A DNA stretch of 5,845 nucleotides from an uncultured Burkholderiales bacterium (GTDB taxonomy: Bacteria > Pseudomonadota > Gammaproteobacteria > Burkholderiales > Burkholderiaceae_C): contig CAIODE010000394.1 of the NCBI GenBank assembly GCA_903856875.1, forward strand, positions 1-5,845. The letters run 5' to 3'. The notes below the pieces were generated by a model. That model searched no databases. It was given only the letters and a program-made list of their open reading frames with translations, and had not been told where the DNA came from. This document shows, one piece after another, positions 1-5,845 of this stretch. Every line of letters starts with the position of its first letter. Positions within the stretch are counted from its first letter, which is position 1. The position numbers and the translations under genes were made by a program.

Positions 1-663
1 AGATGTCCTGCGTTGAACATTCAAAAAATAGGCAATGAATTTCACATTCAAACACCCAGAGGTATCATCAAAGCGAAAAATGTTGTCATTGCAACCAACG
101 GCTACACAGGGAAGCTCACTCCATGGCTTCAACGACGCGTGATTCCCATCGGTAGTTACATGATTGCCACAGAGGCTTTACCGCCCGGCATGATGGACAG
201 ACTGATCCCCAAAGATCGAATTGTGAGCGATACACGACGCGTTGTTTATTACTACCGTTCTTCTCCCGATCGAACTCGCATTTTATTTGGCGGCAGAGTC
301 TCACATCAAGAAACAGATCCTCGGGTGAGTGGCCCCAAACTTCACCACGACATGGCTGAAATATTTCCAGAGCTGAAAAATGTGGCCATCAGCCATTCTT
401 GGTGCGGTTTTGTGGCTTACACATTTGATGAACTCATGCACACAGGGATTCATGACGGCATGCATTACGCCATGGGCTATTGCGGCGCTGGCGTAGGAAC
501 TTCAAGCTACTTTGGCATGAGAATTGGACAGCAAGTATTGGGCTTGAAAGAAGGCAACACGGCCCTAGACGGATTGCCATTCCAGACTCGCCCTTTTTAC
601 ACAGGCAATCCTTGGTTTTTAGCGCCTTCCATTCGCTACTACAGGTGGCTAGACAGTTTTTAA
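1..663 (+). CDS. FAD-dependent amine/amino-acid oxidoreductase (DAO family, OrdL/PuuB-like), C-terminal part
   Basis: The frame is open from base 1 (R-C-P-A-L-N-I-Q...) and ends with TAA at 661-663, so this is the last 220 residues of a gene that starts left of the window; the TTG at base 13 is an internal Leu, not a start. The N-terminal Rossmann dinucleotide-binding motif is therefore not visible. What remains is typical of DAO-superfamily flavoproteins. There is a beta-strand and loop reading VVIATNGYTG (near visible residue 30), then the RRVIPIGSYMIATE segment. A substrate-domain stretch follows with YYYRSSPDRTRILFGGR, and the C-terminal FAD-contacting loop is GYCGAGVGTSSYFG (near residue 160). 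Such enzymes oxidise the C-N bond of amines or amino acids (glycine, sarcosine, gamma-glutamylputrescine and others) using FAD in the cytoplasm. The substrate is not determinable here. A second DAO-family gene follows 33 bases downstream on the same strand, suggesting one operon. The family call is firm; the subfamily is tentative. Confidence 0.9.
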   Translation, partial: RCPALNIQKIGNEFHIQTPRGIIKAKNVVIATNGYTGKLTPWLQRRVIPIGSYMIATEALPPGMMDRLIPKDRIVSDTRRVVYYYRSSPDRTRILFGGRVSHQETDPRVSGPKLHHDMAEIFPELKNVAISHSWCGFVAYTFDELMHTGIHDGMHYAMGYCGAGVGTSSYFGMRIGQQVLGLKEGNTALDGLPFQTRPFYTGNPWFLAPSIRYYRWLDSF

Positions 664-696
664 AAGTCAATCATCATTGCCGCCAAAAAAACTGTC

Positions 697-1995
697 ATGC
701 AATTTTCTAAGCCCCTTGCCGATTTGCCGCTTGTGTCGCCGCGGGGCTCACTTCATGTTTTGGTAGTTGGATCTGGCGCTGTGGGACTTTCATGTGCACT
801 GTGGCTTTTAAAGACTGGCCACCGAGTCACTGTGTTTGACCCCAATCCCCCACTTGAAGGCATTGATTACCGAAGCGCATGCAGTTTTGGCAATGCCTGT
901 TCCATTGCCTATGGTGCTGTCACACCCGTCGCCATGCCTGGCATTTTGAAAGATGTGCCTAGCATGTTGGCCAACCCACTTGCACATCTTTCCATTCAAT
1001 GGCGCAACTTTCCAGAATTGATACCTTGGCTTTTGCAGTTCATCCGCTCTAGCAAGTCTGACCGGGTCCTAGAAATTGTGAATGAACTGGCGGAGCTCTT
1101 GCGGTTGGCAGAAGCTGGCATTGCACCTTTGCTTCAGGAAAGTGGCAGTCGAAATTTAATTCGCAATCGCGAGTGTCTTTATCTTTATAAATCTGAAGAA
1201 AAATACCAGCAGGCTGAATACGGACTTCAATTGCGGGCAAGTCAGGGCGTTCGCATGGAAACACTAGATGCTGCTCAAATTTATGAAAGAGAGCCTCATC
1301 TCACACCCGTTTATCACAAAGGTGTCTTGTTTTTAGACGCATACAGCTTAGAAAGCCCACATGTTTACATGAAGAATTTGGCAAAGAGCATTCTTCACCG
1401 AGGTGGACAATTTGTTCGTCAGCACGTTGATGAAATTGTGCTTGACGACAACCATGTCCAGCTCAGTAGTCATGGCATGCTCAGCGAGCGAGCAGACCAA
1501 GTGGTTGTGGCTGCGGGCGCATGGTCAAAAAAAATATTGCACCCCAAAGATCACGTTCTCTTGAACACTGAGCGTGGCTACCACGTGATGTTTCCAAACT
1601 CTGGAAAATTATTGACAACGCCTACTTGCTACCCTGAACATGGCTTTTACATAACGCCCATGATGGATGGCATTCGTGCAGCCGGAACTGTTGACTTGGG
1701 CGGGTTGGGTGCCGCACCAAACCTCAAACGAATTGAAGTCATCGAAAAAGTCACTCGGCAATTGGTTCAAGGCTTAGGCCCCAGTGGTGACACGTGGCTA
1801 GGACATCGTCCTTCTATGCCCGATTCTTTGCCTGTCATTGGTCAATCACCTCACAACAAAAGAATCATTTATGCCTTTGGCCATGGTCACCTCGGACTTA
1901 CCTTGGCAGGCATTACAGGCCGTTTGGTGGCTGAAATAGCGGGCGGACATACCTTGTCTAAGAATATCAACGCACTGAGGCCACAACGATTTTGA
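697..1995 (+). CDS. D-amino-acid dehydrogenase-like FAD oxidoreductase (DadA family)
   Basis: This is a complete 432-residue protein, the same length as Escherichia coli DadA. DadA-type enzymes oxidatively deaminate D-amino acids to 2-oxo acids and pass electrons to the respiratory chain; relatives act on D-hydroxyproline or similar substrates. The FAD Rossmann motif is VLVVGSGAVG at residues 21-30, with the acidic end of strand 2 at VFDP (46-49). The family block SFGNACSIAYG lies at 63-73, followed by PVAMPGILKDVP. A second FAD strand, VVVAAGAWS, is at 269-277. The C-terminal signature RPSMPDSLPVIG (371-382) and YAFGHGHLGLTLAG (392-405) is strongly DadA-like. The ATG at 697 is the first ATG in frame and leaves about 20 residues before the first beta strand; no clear Shine-Dalgarno precedes it, and TTG 724 or GTG 733 are possible alternatives. 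The block at 63-73 has Cys68 where relatives usually have Gly. The 33-base spacing to the upstream oxidoreductase supports co-transcription. The exact substrate is unknown, so I give no gene symbol. Confidence 0.9.
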   Translation: MQFSKPLADLPLVSPRGSLHVLVVGSGAVGLSCALWLLKTGHRVTVFDPNPPLEGIDYRSACSFGNACSIAYGAVTPVAMPGILKDVPSMLANPLAHLSIQWRNFPELIPWLLQFIRSSKSDRVLEIVNELAELLRLAEAGIAPLLQESGSRNLIRNRECLYLYKSEEKYQQAEYGLQLRASQGVRMETLDAAQIYEREPHLTPVYHKGVLFLDAYSLESPHVYMKNLAKSILHRGGQFVRQHVDEIVLDDNHVQLSSHGMLSERADQVVVAAGAWSKKILHPKDHVLLNTERGYHVMFPNSGKLLTTPTCYPEHGFYITPMMDGIRAAGTVDLGGLGAAPNLKRIEVIEKVTRQLVQGLGPSGDTWLGHRPSMPDSLPVIGQSPHNKRIIYAFGHGHLGLTLAGITGRLVAEIAGGHTLSKNINALRPQRF

Positions 1996-2023
1996 CTTGC
2001 AATTTTCGACCCATACATAGCGC
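1996..2023. other. Short convergent intergenic gap
   Basis: These 28 bases separate the stop codon of the DadA-like gene (plus strand) from the stop codon of the permease gene (minus strand). The gap contains no GC-rich stem followed by a T-run on either strand. A 4-5 bp stem just inside the permease gene (about 2035-2048) is too weak to call a terminator. Confidence 0.6.
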
Positions 2024-2764
2024 CTAAAATTCGAGGCCTCTCAAGGCTCTGGCACACAGCACAATGCCGCTGAGACATAAAAAACTGTAGATGAAAGGCT
2101 TGAGAAAGGCCGCTTGAATTCGAAGTGCCAACTGATGTCCCAACCAAACACCTGCCATGGCAAACGGCAGTAACAGCATCAAGCATTTCCAAAGTGCGAT
2201 ATCGCTCAAGCCCCCTGCCACACCCACCATGCACAACGCAATGGAAGACAGGCCAATGATGGTCATGGGCATGGTGGCCCTGATTAAAAATGGATCTGCC
2301 AAGCGCTGCGAAAGCCAGGACATGACGACGGGGCCTGCTGTGCCAAACATGGTTTCAACAAGCCCCATCATGAAGCCAGCGAAGTGCAGCATCGATGGCC
2401 TGAGTTGCACCGCCACAGCAGCGCCCTTGAGACCTCGCCAACCAATGTAGATGACATAGAGCCCTAAGCCTAGTAGCAAACCATCACCCTGAGTAATGCG
2501 CATGAACACAATGCCCGCTAATGCGCCAACAATGACTGAAGGCAGCAATGGCGGTAACTCTTTCCACATCACTTGCCGGAAATTCAAACCCGTGTGCAAG
2601 ATGGCTGCGGGTACATCAATCAGCAGCACCAAGGGCACCACCACAGCGAGTGGCCAATCCCAAGCCAACAAGGGAACAATGATCAAGGCAGAGCCAAACC
2701 CTGCAATTCCCAAAACAAAATAACCCACAAACACGACTGAAAATTGATACAGACCGGCTTCCAT
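2024..2764 (-). CDS. TauE/SafE-family membrane permease (sulfite/organosulfonate exporter-like)
   Basis: This 246-residue protein is strongly hydrophobic and has the usual length for TauE/SafE (formerly DUF81) inner-membrane permeases. Some members of that family export sulfite, sulfoacetate or related anions; many are uncharacterised. Hydrophobic stretches, judged by eye, lie at about 5-33, 38-57, 72-90, 96-110, 125-150, 165-187, 190-208 and 222-239, giving seven or eight membrane segments. The two pseudo-repeat glycine motifs expected of this fold are visible: AGFGSALIIVPLL (21-33) near the N terminus and MFGTAGPVVMSWL (139-151) in the second half. A short hydrophilic loop follows each. The ATG at 2762-2764 directly abuts the TAG stop of the upstream Nudix gene (2765-2767), and no clear Shine-Dalgarno is seen, so translation probably depends on ribosomes arriving from that gene. 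It is the last gene of the polA-Nudix-permease run. The family call is solid; the substrate is unknown, and no sulfur-metabolism gene is visible nearby to support sulfite. Confidence 0.88.
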   Translation of the reverse strand: MEAGLYQFSVVFVGYFVLGIAGFGSALIIVPLLAWDWPLAVVVPLVLLIDVPAAILHTGLNFRQVMWKELPPLLPSVIVGALAGIVFMRITQGDGLLLGLGLYVIYIGWRGLKGAAVAVQLRPSMLHFAGFMMGLVETMFGTAGPVVMSWLSQRLADPFLIRATMPMTIIGLSSIALCMVGVAGGLSDIALWKCLMLLLPFAMAGVWLGHQLALRIQAAFLKPFIYSFLCLSGIVLCARALRGLEF

Positions 2765-2767
2765 CTA
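2762..2767 (-). promoter_or_regulatory. Zero-spacing stop/start junction (TAGATG), probable translational coupling
   Basis: Read on the minus strand, the Nudix stop TAG is followed with no intervening base by the ATG of the permease. The preceding 20 bases contain no purine-rich ribosome binding site. Termination-reinitiation is the simplest explanation for how the permease is translated; this is inferred from the layout. Confidence 0.6.
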
Positions 2768-3631
2768 GTTCAAAACAGCTTGTGCAATGACACAGGCTGC
2801 GTCCACGGTAAAAGCATTGCTAGCAATGGCCTCTAAAACTTGCTTAGGTGAAAGACAAGTCAATTCGCTCACCTCACCGTCCTGGTTGATGGGCGTCACT
2901 TCAGGCGGCACAAGCAGGTTGTAAACCCACAAAGTTTCATGGTGCCAGCCGTTGGCCACTGACCTGCAGGTACTGACTTTGCCATGAGAGACCGCGCTCA
3001 AAGCCAAGTCTTCAGCAATGCCAGCCTCTTCCTGCATTTCTCTCACGCCACAAGTTTGAAGCGACTCACCCACTGGTAAACCGCCAGCTGCTAAGTTGTC
3101 CAGCATGCCCGGATCGGTGGGTTTGGTTAGAGCGCGGCGGCCACACCACAAATGCCCTTCATTTGTGAAACCATTCACATGCACAGCATGACTGCGCAAG
3201 CCAAAAAACCTAAAAGCTGATCTTTCCATTTCAAAAGCTGCGGGCAATTGAGAGCTAGGTTCTAAACACTGCGGCCCAACACCAATCACATGGTCTTCCC
3301 AGTAGCTGAATTTTTCATTGCGCCAACCCGTGACACACCCCAAGTCATGCAGTTGCTTGGCACACTCGGCCAAAGCTTGACTGCGAGAGGCATGCGTTCT
3401 CTCTGGCGTATCCCAATGCAAACCCAGAGGAATGTGGGCCCAATGGCTGCCTAAGTTTTGCAGGACTTTGGCGTGCGCAGGTTTCAGGTGCCCAGTGGCG
3501 GCTTGCGAACCCCCCAAATACCAAGGGACTGCATCTTCCGGCAAGGGCTGCATCGCCTGCGTCAAGCACTGATGCAACACTTGGATTTCGGAACCGCTGA
3601 GAGCGGCCTTGAACTTTTCAATGGCGTTCAT
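2765..3631 (-). CDS. Nudix hydrolase with N-terminal DUF4743 domain (thiamin-pyrophosphokinase-related type)
   Basis: The protein has 288 residues from the chosen start. A perfect Nudix box GX5EX7REUXEEXGU occupies residues 183-205 (G183, E189, R197, E198, E201, E202, G204), so the metal-binding catalytic site looks intact. Just before it is K-x5-GMLDN-x2-AGG (GMLDN at 175-179), a signature I associate with the Nudix group that includes yeast YJR142W and plant NUDT20/24. That group carries an N-terminal DUF4743 domain, matching the roughly 125 residues before the Nudix fold, including the FSYWEDHVIGVG segment. Characterised eukaryotic relatives hydrolyse damaged (oxidised) thiamin diphosphate analogues; that role here is inference by family. 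For the start I prefer the ATG at 3629-3631, which has a weak GGA four bases upstream. GTG at 3638-3640 would add three residues, and an in-frame TAA just beyond it excludes anything longer. The gene follows polA by about 36 bases and directly abuts the permease gene downstream. Confidence 0.9.
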   Translation of the reverse strand: MNAIEKFKAALSGSEIQVLHQCLTQAMQPLPEDAVPWYLGGSQAATGHLKPAHAKVLQNLGSHWAHIPLGLHWDTPERTHASRSQALAECAKQLHDLGCVTGWRNEKFSYWEDHVIGVGPQCLEPSSQLPAAFEMERSAFRFFGLRSHAVHVNGFTNEGHLWCGRRALTKPTDPGMLDNLAAGGLPVGESLQTCGVREMQEEAGIAEDLALSAVSHGKVSTCRSVANGWHHETLWVYNLLVPPEVTPINQDGEVSELTCLSPKQVLEAIASNAFTVDAACVIAQAVLN

Positions 3632-3667
3632 GCTGTCCACAAATTCAAGTTAGCCCTAGACGCAATG
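3632..3667 (-). other. polA-Nudix intergenic spacer
   Basis: This 36-base spacer on the minus strand holds an AGGG purine patch near 3654-3657, too far from the start codon to be a good ribosome binding site. It also holds a weak GGA at 3636-3638 ahead of the ATG at 3631. No hairpin or T-run is seen, so transcription from polA most likely continues into the Nudix gene. Confidence 0.5.
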
Positions 3668-5845
3668 TCAATGCGCCTGATCCCAATTCAATCCCACACC
3701 CACTTCTGCCAACAATGGCACTTTGAGTACGGCCACTTCAGCCATCCATTTCGGCACAGCCACCTTGAGCCACTCTACTTCAGCTTCAGGTACTTCAAAA
3801 ACCAATTCATCGTGCACCTGCATGATCACTTTGGTTTTGCGTTGTTCTCGGTCAATGCCTGCTTGCACAGCCATCATGGAAAGCTTGATCAAATCGGCTG
3901 CAGTGCCCTGCATTGGCGCATTGATGGCAGCGCGCTCAGCACCCGCGCGACGAGGGCCGTTGGGTGAATTGATTTCCGGCAAATACAACCTGCGGCCAAA
4001 CACGGTTTCAACATAACCTTGCGATTTGGCTTGCTCGCGCGTTTCGTCCATGTAACGCTTCACACCTGCAAAGCGTTGGAAGTAACGTTCGATGTAATTT
4101 TTGGCAGCGCCATTGTCAATGCCCAAGGCCTTGGCCAAACCAAACGCACTCATGCCGTAAATCAAACCAAAGTTGATGGTTTTGGCATAGCGGCGTTGCT
4201 CACTAGAGACTTGATCAGGTGTTAAACCAAACACTTCGGCCGCAGTGGCTTTGTGCACATCCAAGCCTTGGTGAAAGGCCTTGAGCAAAGCCTCGTCACC
4301 ACTCAAATGCGCCATGATGCGTAACTCAATTTGGGAGTAATCGGCACTGGCAATCAAACTGCCGGCAGGCGCCACAAAAGCCTCGCGAACTTTACGCCCT
4401 TCGGCCGTACGAATCGGAATGTTTTGCAAATTGGGGTCGTTGCTAGACAAACGACCCGTGACTGCAACGGCTTGTGCGTAATGCGTATGCACCCGGCCCG
4501 TTCTAGGCAAAGCCATTTGCGCCAACTTGTCGGTGTAGGTGCCCTTCAATTTGGACAAACTGCGATGCTCCAAAATGCGTGCGGGCAAGGGGTAGTCTTC
4601 TGCCAGTTTTTCCAGCACTTCTTCATCCGTACTGCGCGCACCCGTGGCGGTTTTCTTAATGACTGGCAAACCCAGCTTGTCAAAAAAGATTTCACCAAGT
4701 TGTTTGGGGCTGCTCAAGTTGAAGGGTTGGCCTGCAATTTCATAAGCTTCAGTTTCTAGCTGCAAAATGCGTTGGCCCAAAGCTTGGCTTTGTGCCGCCA
4801 GTGTGGGGCCATCAATCAGCACACCATTGCGCTCAATGCGAAACAAGGCTTCGCTGGTCGCAATTTCGATGTCGTAGATGGCACGCAATTTGGCATCGGC
4901 TTGAATGCGTGGCCACAGCACACCATGCACATCCAAACACTGGTCAGAATCCTCACAAGAATACTCAGAAGCCTTGTCGACATCCACCTGTGCAAACGAA
5001 ATTTGATGCACACCTTTGCCGCACATGTCTTCGTAAGTCAAACCGGTGCGGCCAACATGTCGCAATGCCAAACTGGTCAGGTTGTGCAGCTTGTGAACTT
5101 CCAACACATAACTTTGCAGCATGGTGTCATGCGCATAGCCTCGCACCTCAATGCCTTGATTGGCAAACACATGCCGGTCGTATTTAATGTGTTGGCCTAC
5201 TTTCAGTTTGAGTGAATTTTCAAGCCACGGCTTAAGCTTGGCCAGAACTTCCTGCAAGGGTAACTGTACGGGCGCATCAGGGCCTGCATGTCGCAATGGC
5301 AGATAAGCCGCCTCACCAGGTTTCACACTCCAGCTGATGCCCACCAAATCGGCGCGCATGGCATCGAGCGATGTGGTCTCGGTGTCAATGGCCACACAAT
5401 CTGCCGCCTCCAACCTAGGCAACCAAGCGTCAAACTGCGCCCAAGTCAATATGGTTTCATAGTGTTTGTCGCCAGTGACCGTGACCACCGGTTCTGGCTC
5501 GGCAAACAAATCGTCCATGGGCACGAATGCAGGTTTGGCAGGGGCGCCTTCGCCTCGGCTTCTGACCAAACCCTTAAACCCGTACTTTTCATAGAAGGCC
5601 AACAAGTTGGCCTCGTTGGGCGGCGCCAACCGAATGGTTTCCAGTGAGGGCAGCTCGGGCACGTAGGCCTTCAAATCGCAATCGGTGCGAATTTTCAGGA
5701 GCTGGCGGCCCGTTGGCAACCAATCGACCGCCTTGCGAAGATTCTCACCCACCACACCTTTGACTTGATCGGCATTGAGCATCAGCTTGTCGAGCGAGCC
5801 ATATTCAAGCAAAAGTTTGACTGCAGTTTTAGGGCCTACTTTTTG
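3668..5845 (-). CDS. polA: DNA polymerase I, partial (N-terminal ~200 residues beyond right edge)
   Basis: The minus-strand frame is open to base 5845 and stops with TGA at 3668-3670, giving 725 visible residues; Escherichia coli Pol I has 928. Pol I fills gaps and removes RNA primers during replication and excision repair in the cytoplasm. Visible residues 1-55 are the end of the 5' nuclease domain, with its helix-hairpin-helix VGPKTAVKLLLEYGSL. A variable linker follows. The 3'-5' proofreading domain has all DEDDy residues: D154 and E156 (AIDTETTSLD), D223 (GQHIKYD), and Y295 and D299 (YSCEDSD). His219 sits where E. coli has Asn420. The polymerase domain has RLSSNDPNLQNIP, motif A DYSQIELR (D502), motif B with R551, K555, F559 and Y563, and motif C VHDE (D679, E680). 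It ends in NWDQAH, the same last residues as the E. coli enzyme. The TTG at 5812 is an internal Leu, not a start. All three activities look intact. It is the first visible gene of a minus-strand run with the Nudix and permease genes. Confidence 0.97.
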   Translation of the reverse strand, partial: QKVGPKTAVKLLLEYGSLDKLMLNADQVKGVVGENLRKAVDWLPTGRQLLKIRTDCDLKAYVPELPSLETIRLAPPNEANLLAFYEKYGFKGLVRSRGEGAPAKPAFVPMDDLFAEPEPVVTVTGDKHYETILTWAQFDAWLPRLEAADCVAIDTETTSLDAMRADLVGISWSVKPGEAAYLPLRHAGPDAPVQLPLQEVLAKLKPWLENSLKLKVGQHIKYDRHVFANQGIEVRGYAHDTMLQSYVLEVHKLHNLTSLALRHVGRTGLTYEDMCGKGVHQISFAQVDVDKASEYSCEDSDQCLDVHGVLWPRIQADAKLRAIYDIEIATSEALFRIERNGVLIDGPTLAAQSQALGQRILQLETEAYEIAGQPFNLSSPKQLGEIFFDKLGLPVIKKTATGARSTDEEVLEKLAEDYPLPARILEHRSLSKLKGTYTDKLAQMALPRTGRVHTHYAQAVAVTGRLSSNDPNLQNIPIRTAEGRKVREAFVAPAGSLIASADYSQIELRIMAHLSGDEALLKAFHQGLDVHKATAAEVFGLTPDQVSSEQRRYAKTINFGLIYGMSAFGLAKALGIDNGAAKNYIERYFQRFAGVKRYMDETREQAKSQGYVETVFGRRLYLPEINSPNGPRRAGAERAAINAPMQGTAADLIKLSMMAVQAGIDREQRKTKVIMQVHDELVFEVPEAEVEWLKVAVPKWMAEVAVLKVPLLAEVGVGLNWDQAH

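Noticed and set aside
1527..1534. Run of eight A residues in the DadA-like gene, a possible slippage site
   Set aside because: It encodes Ser-Lys-Lys-Ile in a frame that stays open with the full family signature downstream; there is no sign of programmed frameshifting or of a broken gene.
2033..2049. Palindrome GAGGCCTC and a GCCT/AGGC stem near the end of the permease gene, with a short T-run beyond it on the minus strand
   Set aside because: The stem is only 4-5 bp and the T-run is four bases and offset, so it is too weak to call a terminator; it also lies inside coding sequence.
1887..2234. Minus-strand open frame of 115 codons bridging the convergent junction
   Set aside because: It overlaps the end of the DadA-like gene in antisense and the permease gene in another frame; its sequence looks like a shadow with no domain or ribosome binding site.
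3458..3967. Plus-strand 169-codon open frame across the Nudix/polA junction
   Set aside because: It is antisense to two well-supported genes, low in recognisable motifs and rich in His/Phe runs typical of reverse-strand translation.
4331..5215. Long plus-strand open frames (142 and 147 codons) opposite polA
   Set aside because: They lie antisense to highly conserved polA coding sequence, show no recognisable domain, and are expected by chance from codon bias in the true frame.

Overview
The window looks like an ordinary chromosomal segment from a proteobacterium, most likely a betaproteobacterium of the Burkholderiales (Comamonadaceae-like). This rests on the style of the DNA polymerase I sequence and on its downstream partners, a DUF4743-type Nudix protein and a TauE/SafE permease. 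The placement is inference from remembered families, not from a search. Spot counts of several 60-base stretches give about 45-60% G+C, with no sharp compositional break. Coding density is very high: the longest gap between genes is about 36 bases. I see no tRNA, rRNA, CRISPR array, insertion sequence or long repeat.

Left part (1-1995, plus strand): two consecutive genes for flavoproteins of the DAO superfamily (glycine/D-amino-acid oxidase-like). The first is cut by the left edge and resembles the OrdL/PuuB-type amine oxidoreductases. The second is complete and resembles the D-amino-acid dehydrogenase DadA. Only 33 bases separate them, so they probably form one catabolic operon for an amino acid, opine or polyamine; the substrate cannot be read from the sequence.

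Right part (2024-5845, minus strand, read right to left): polA (DNA polymerase I, N-terminal part beyond the right edge), then a Nudix hydrolase with the N-terminal domain found in thiamin-pyrophosphokinase-related Nudix proteins, then a small TauE/SafE-family membrane permease. The Nudix stop codon directly abuts the permease start codon (TAGATG), so these two genes are probably translationally coupled.

The two transcription units converge on a 28-base gap at 1996-2023 with no convincing terminator. I found no new system. The points most worth a second look are the polA-Nudix-permease arrangement, the flavoprotein pair with an unusual Cys in the DadA-like FAD-binding region, and a His in the PolA proofreading motif II.
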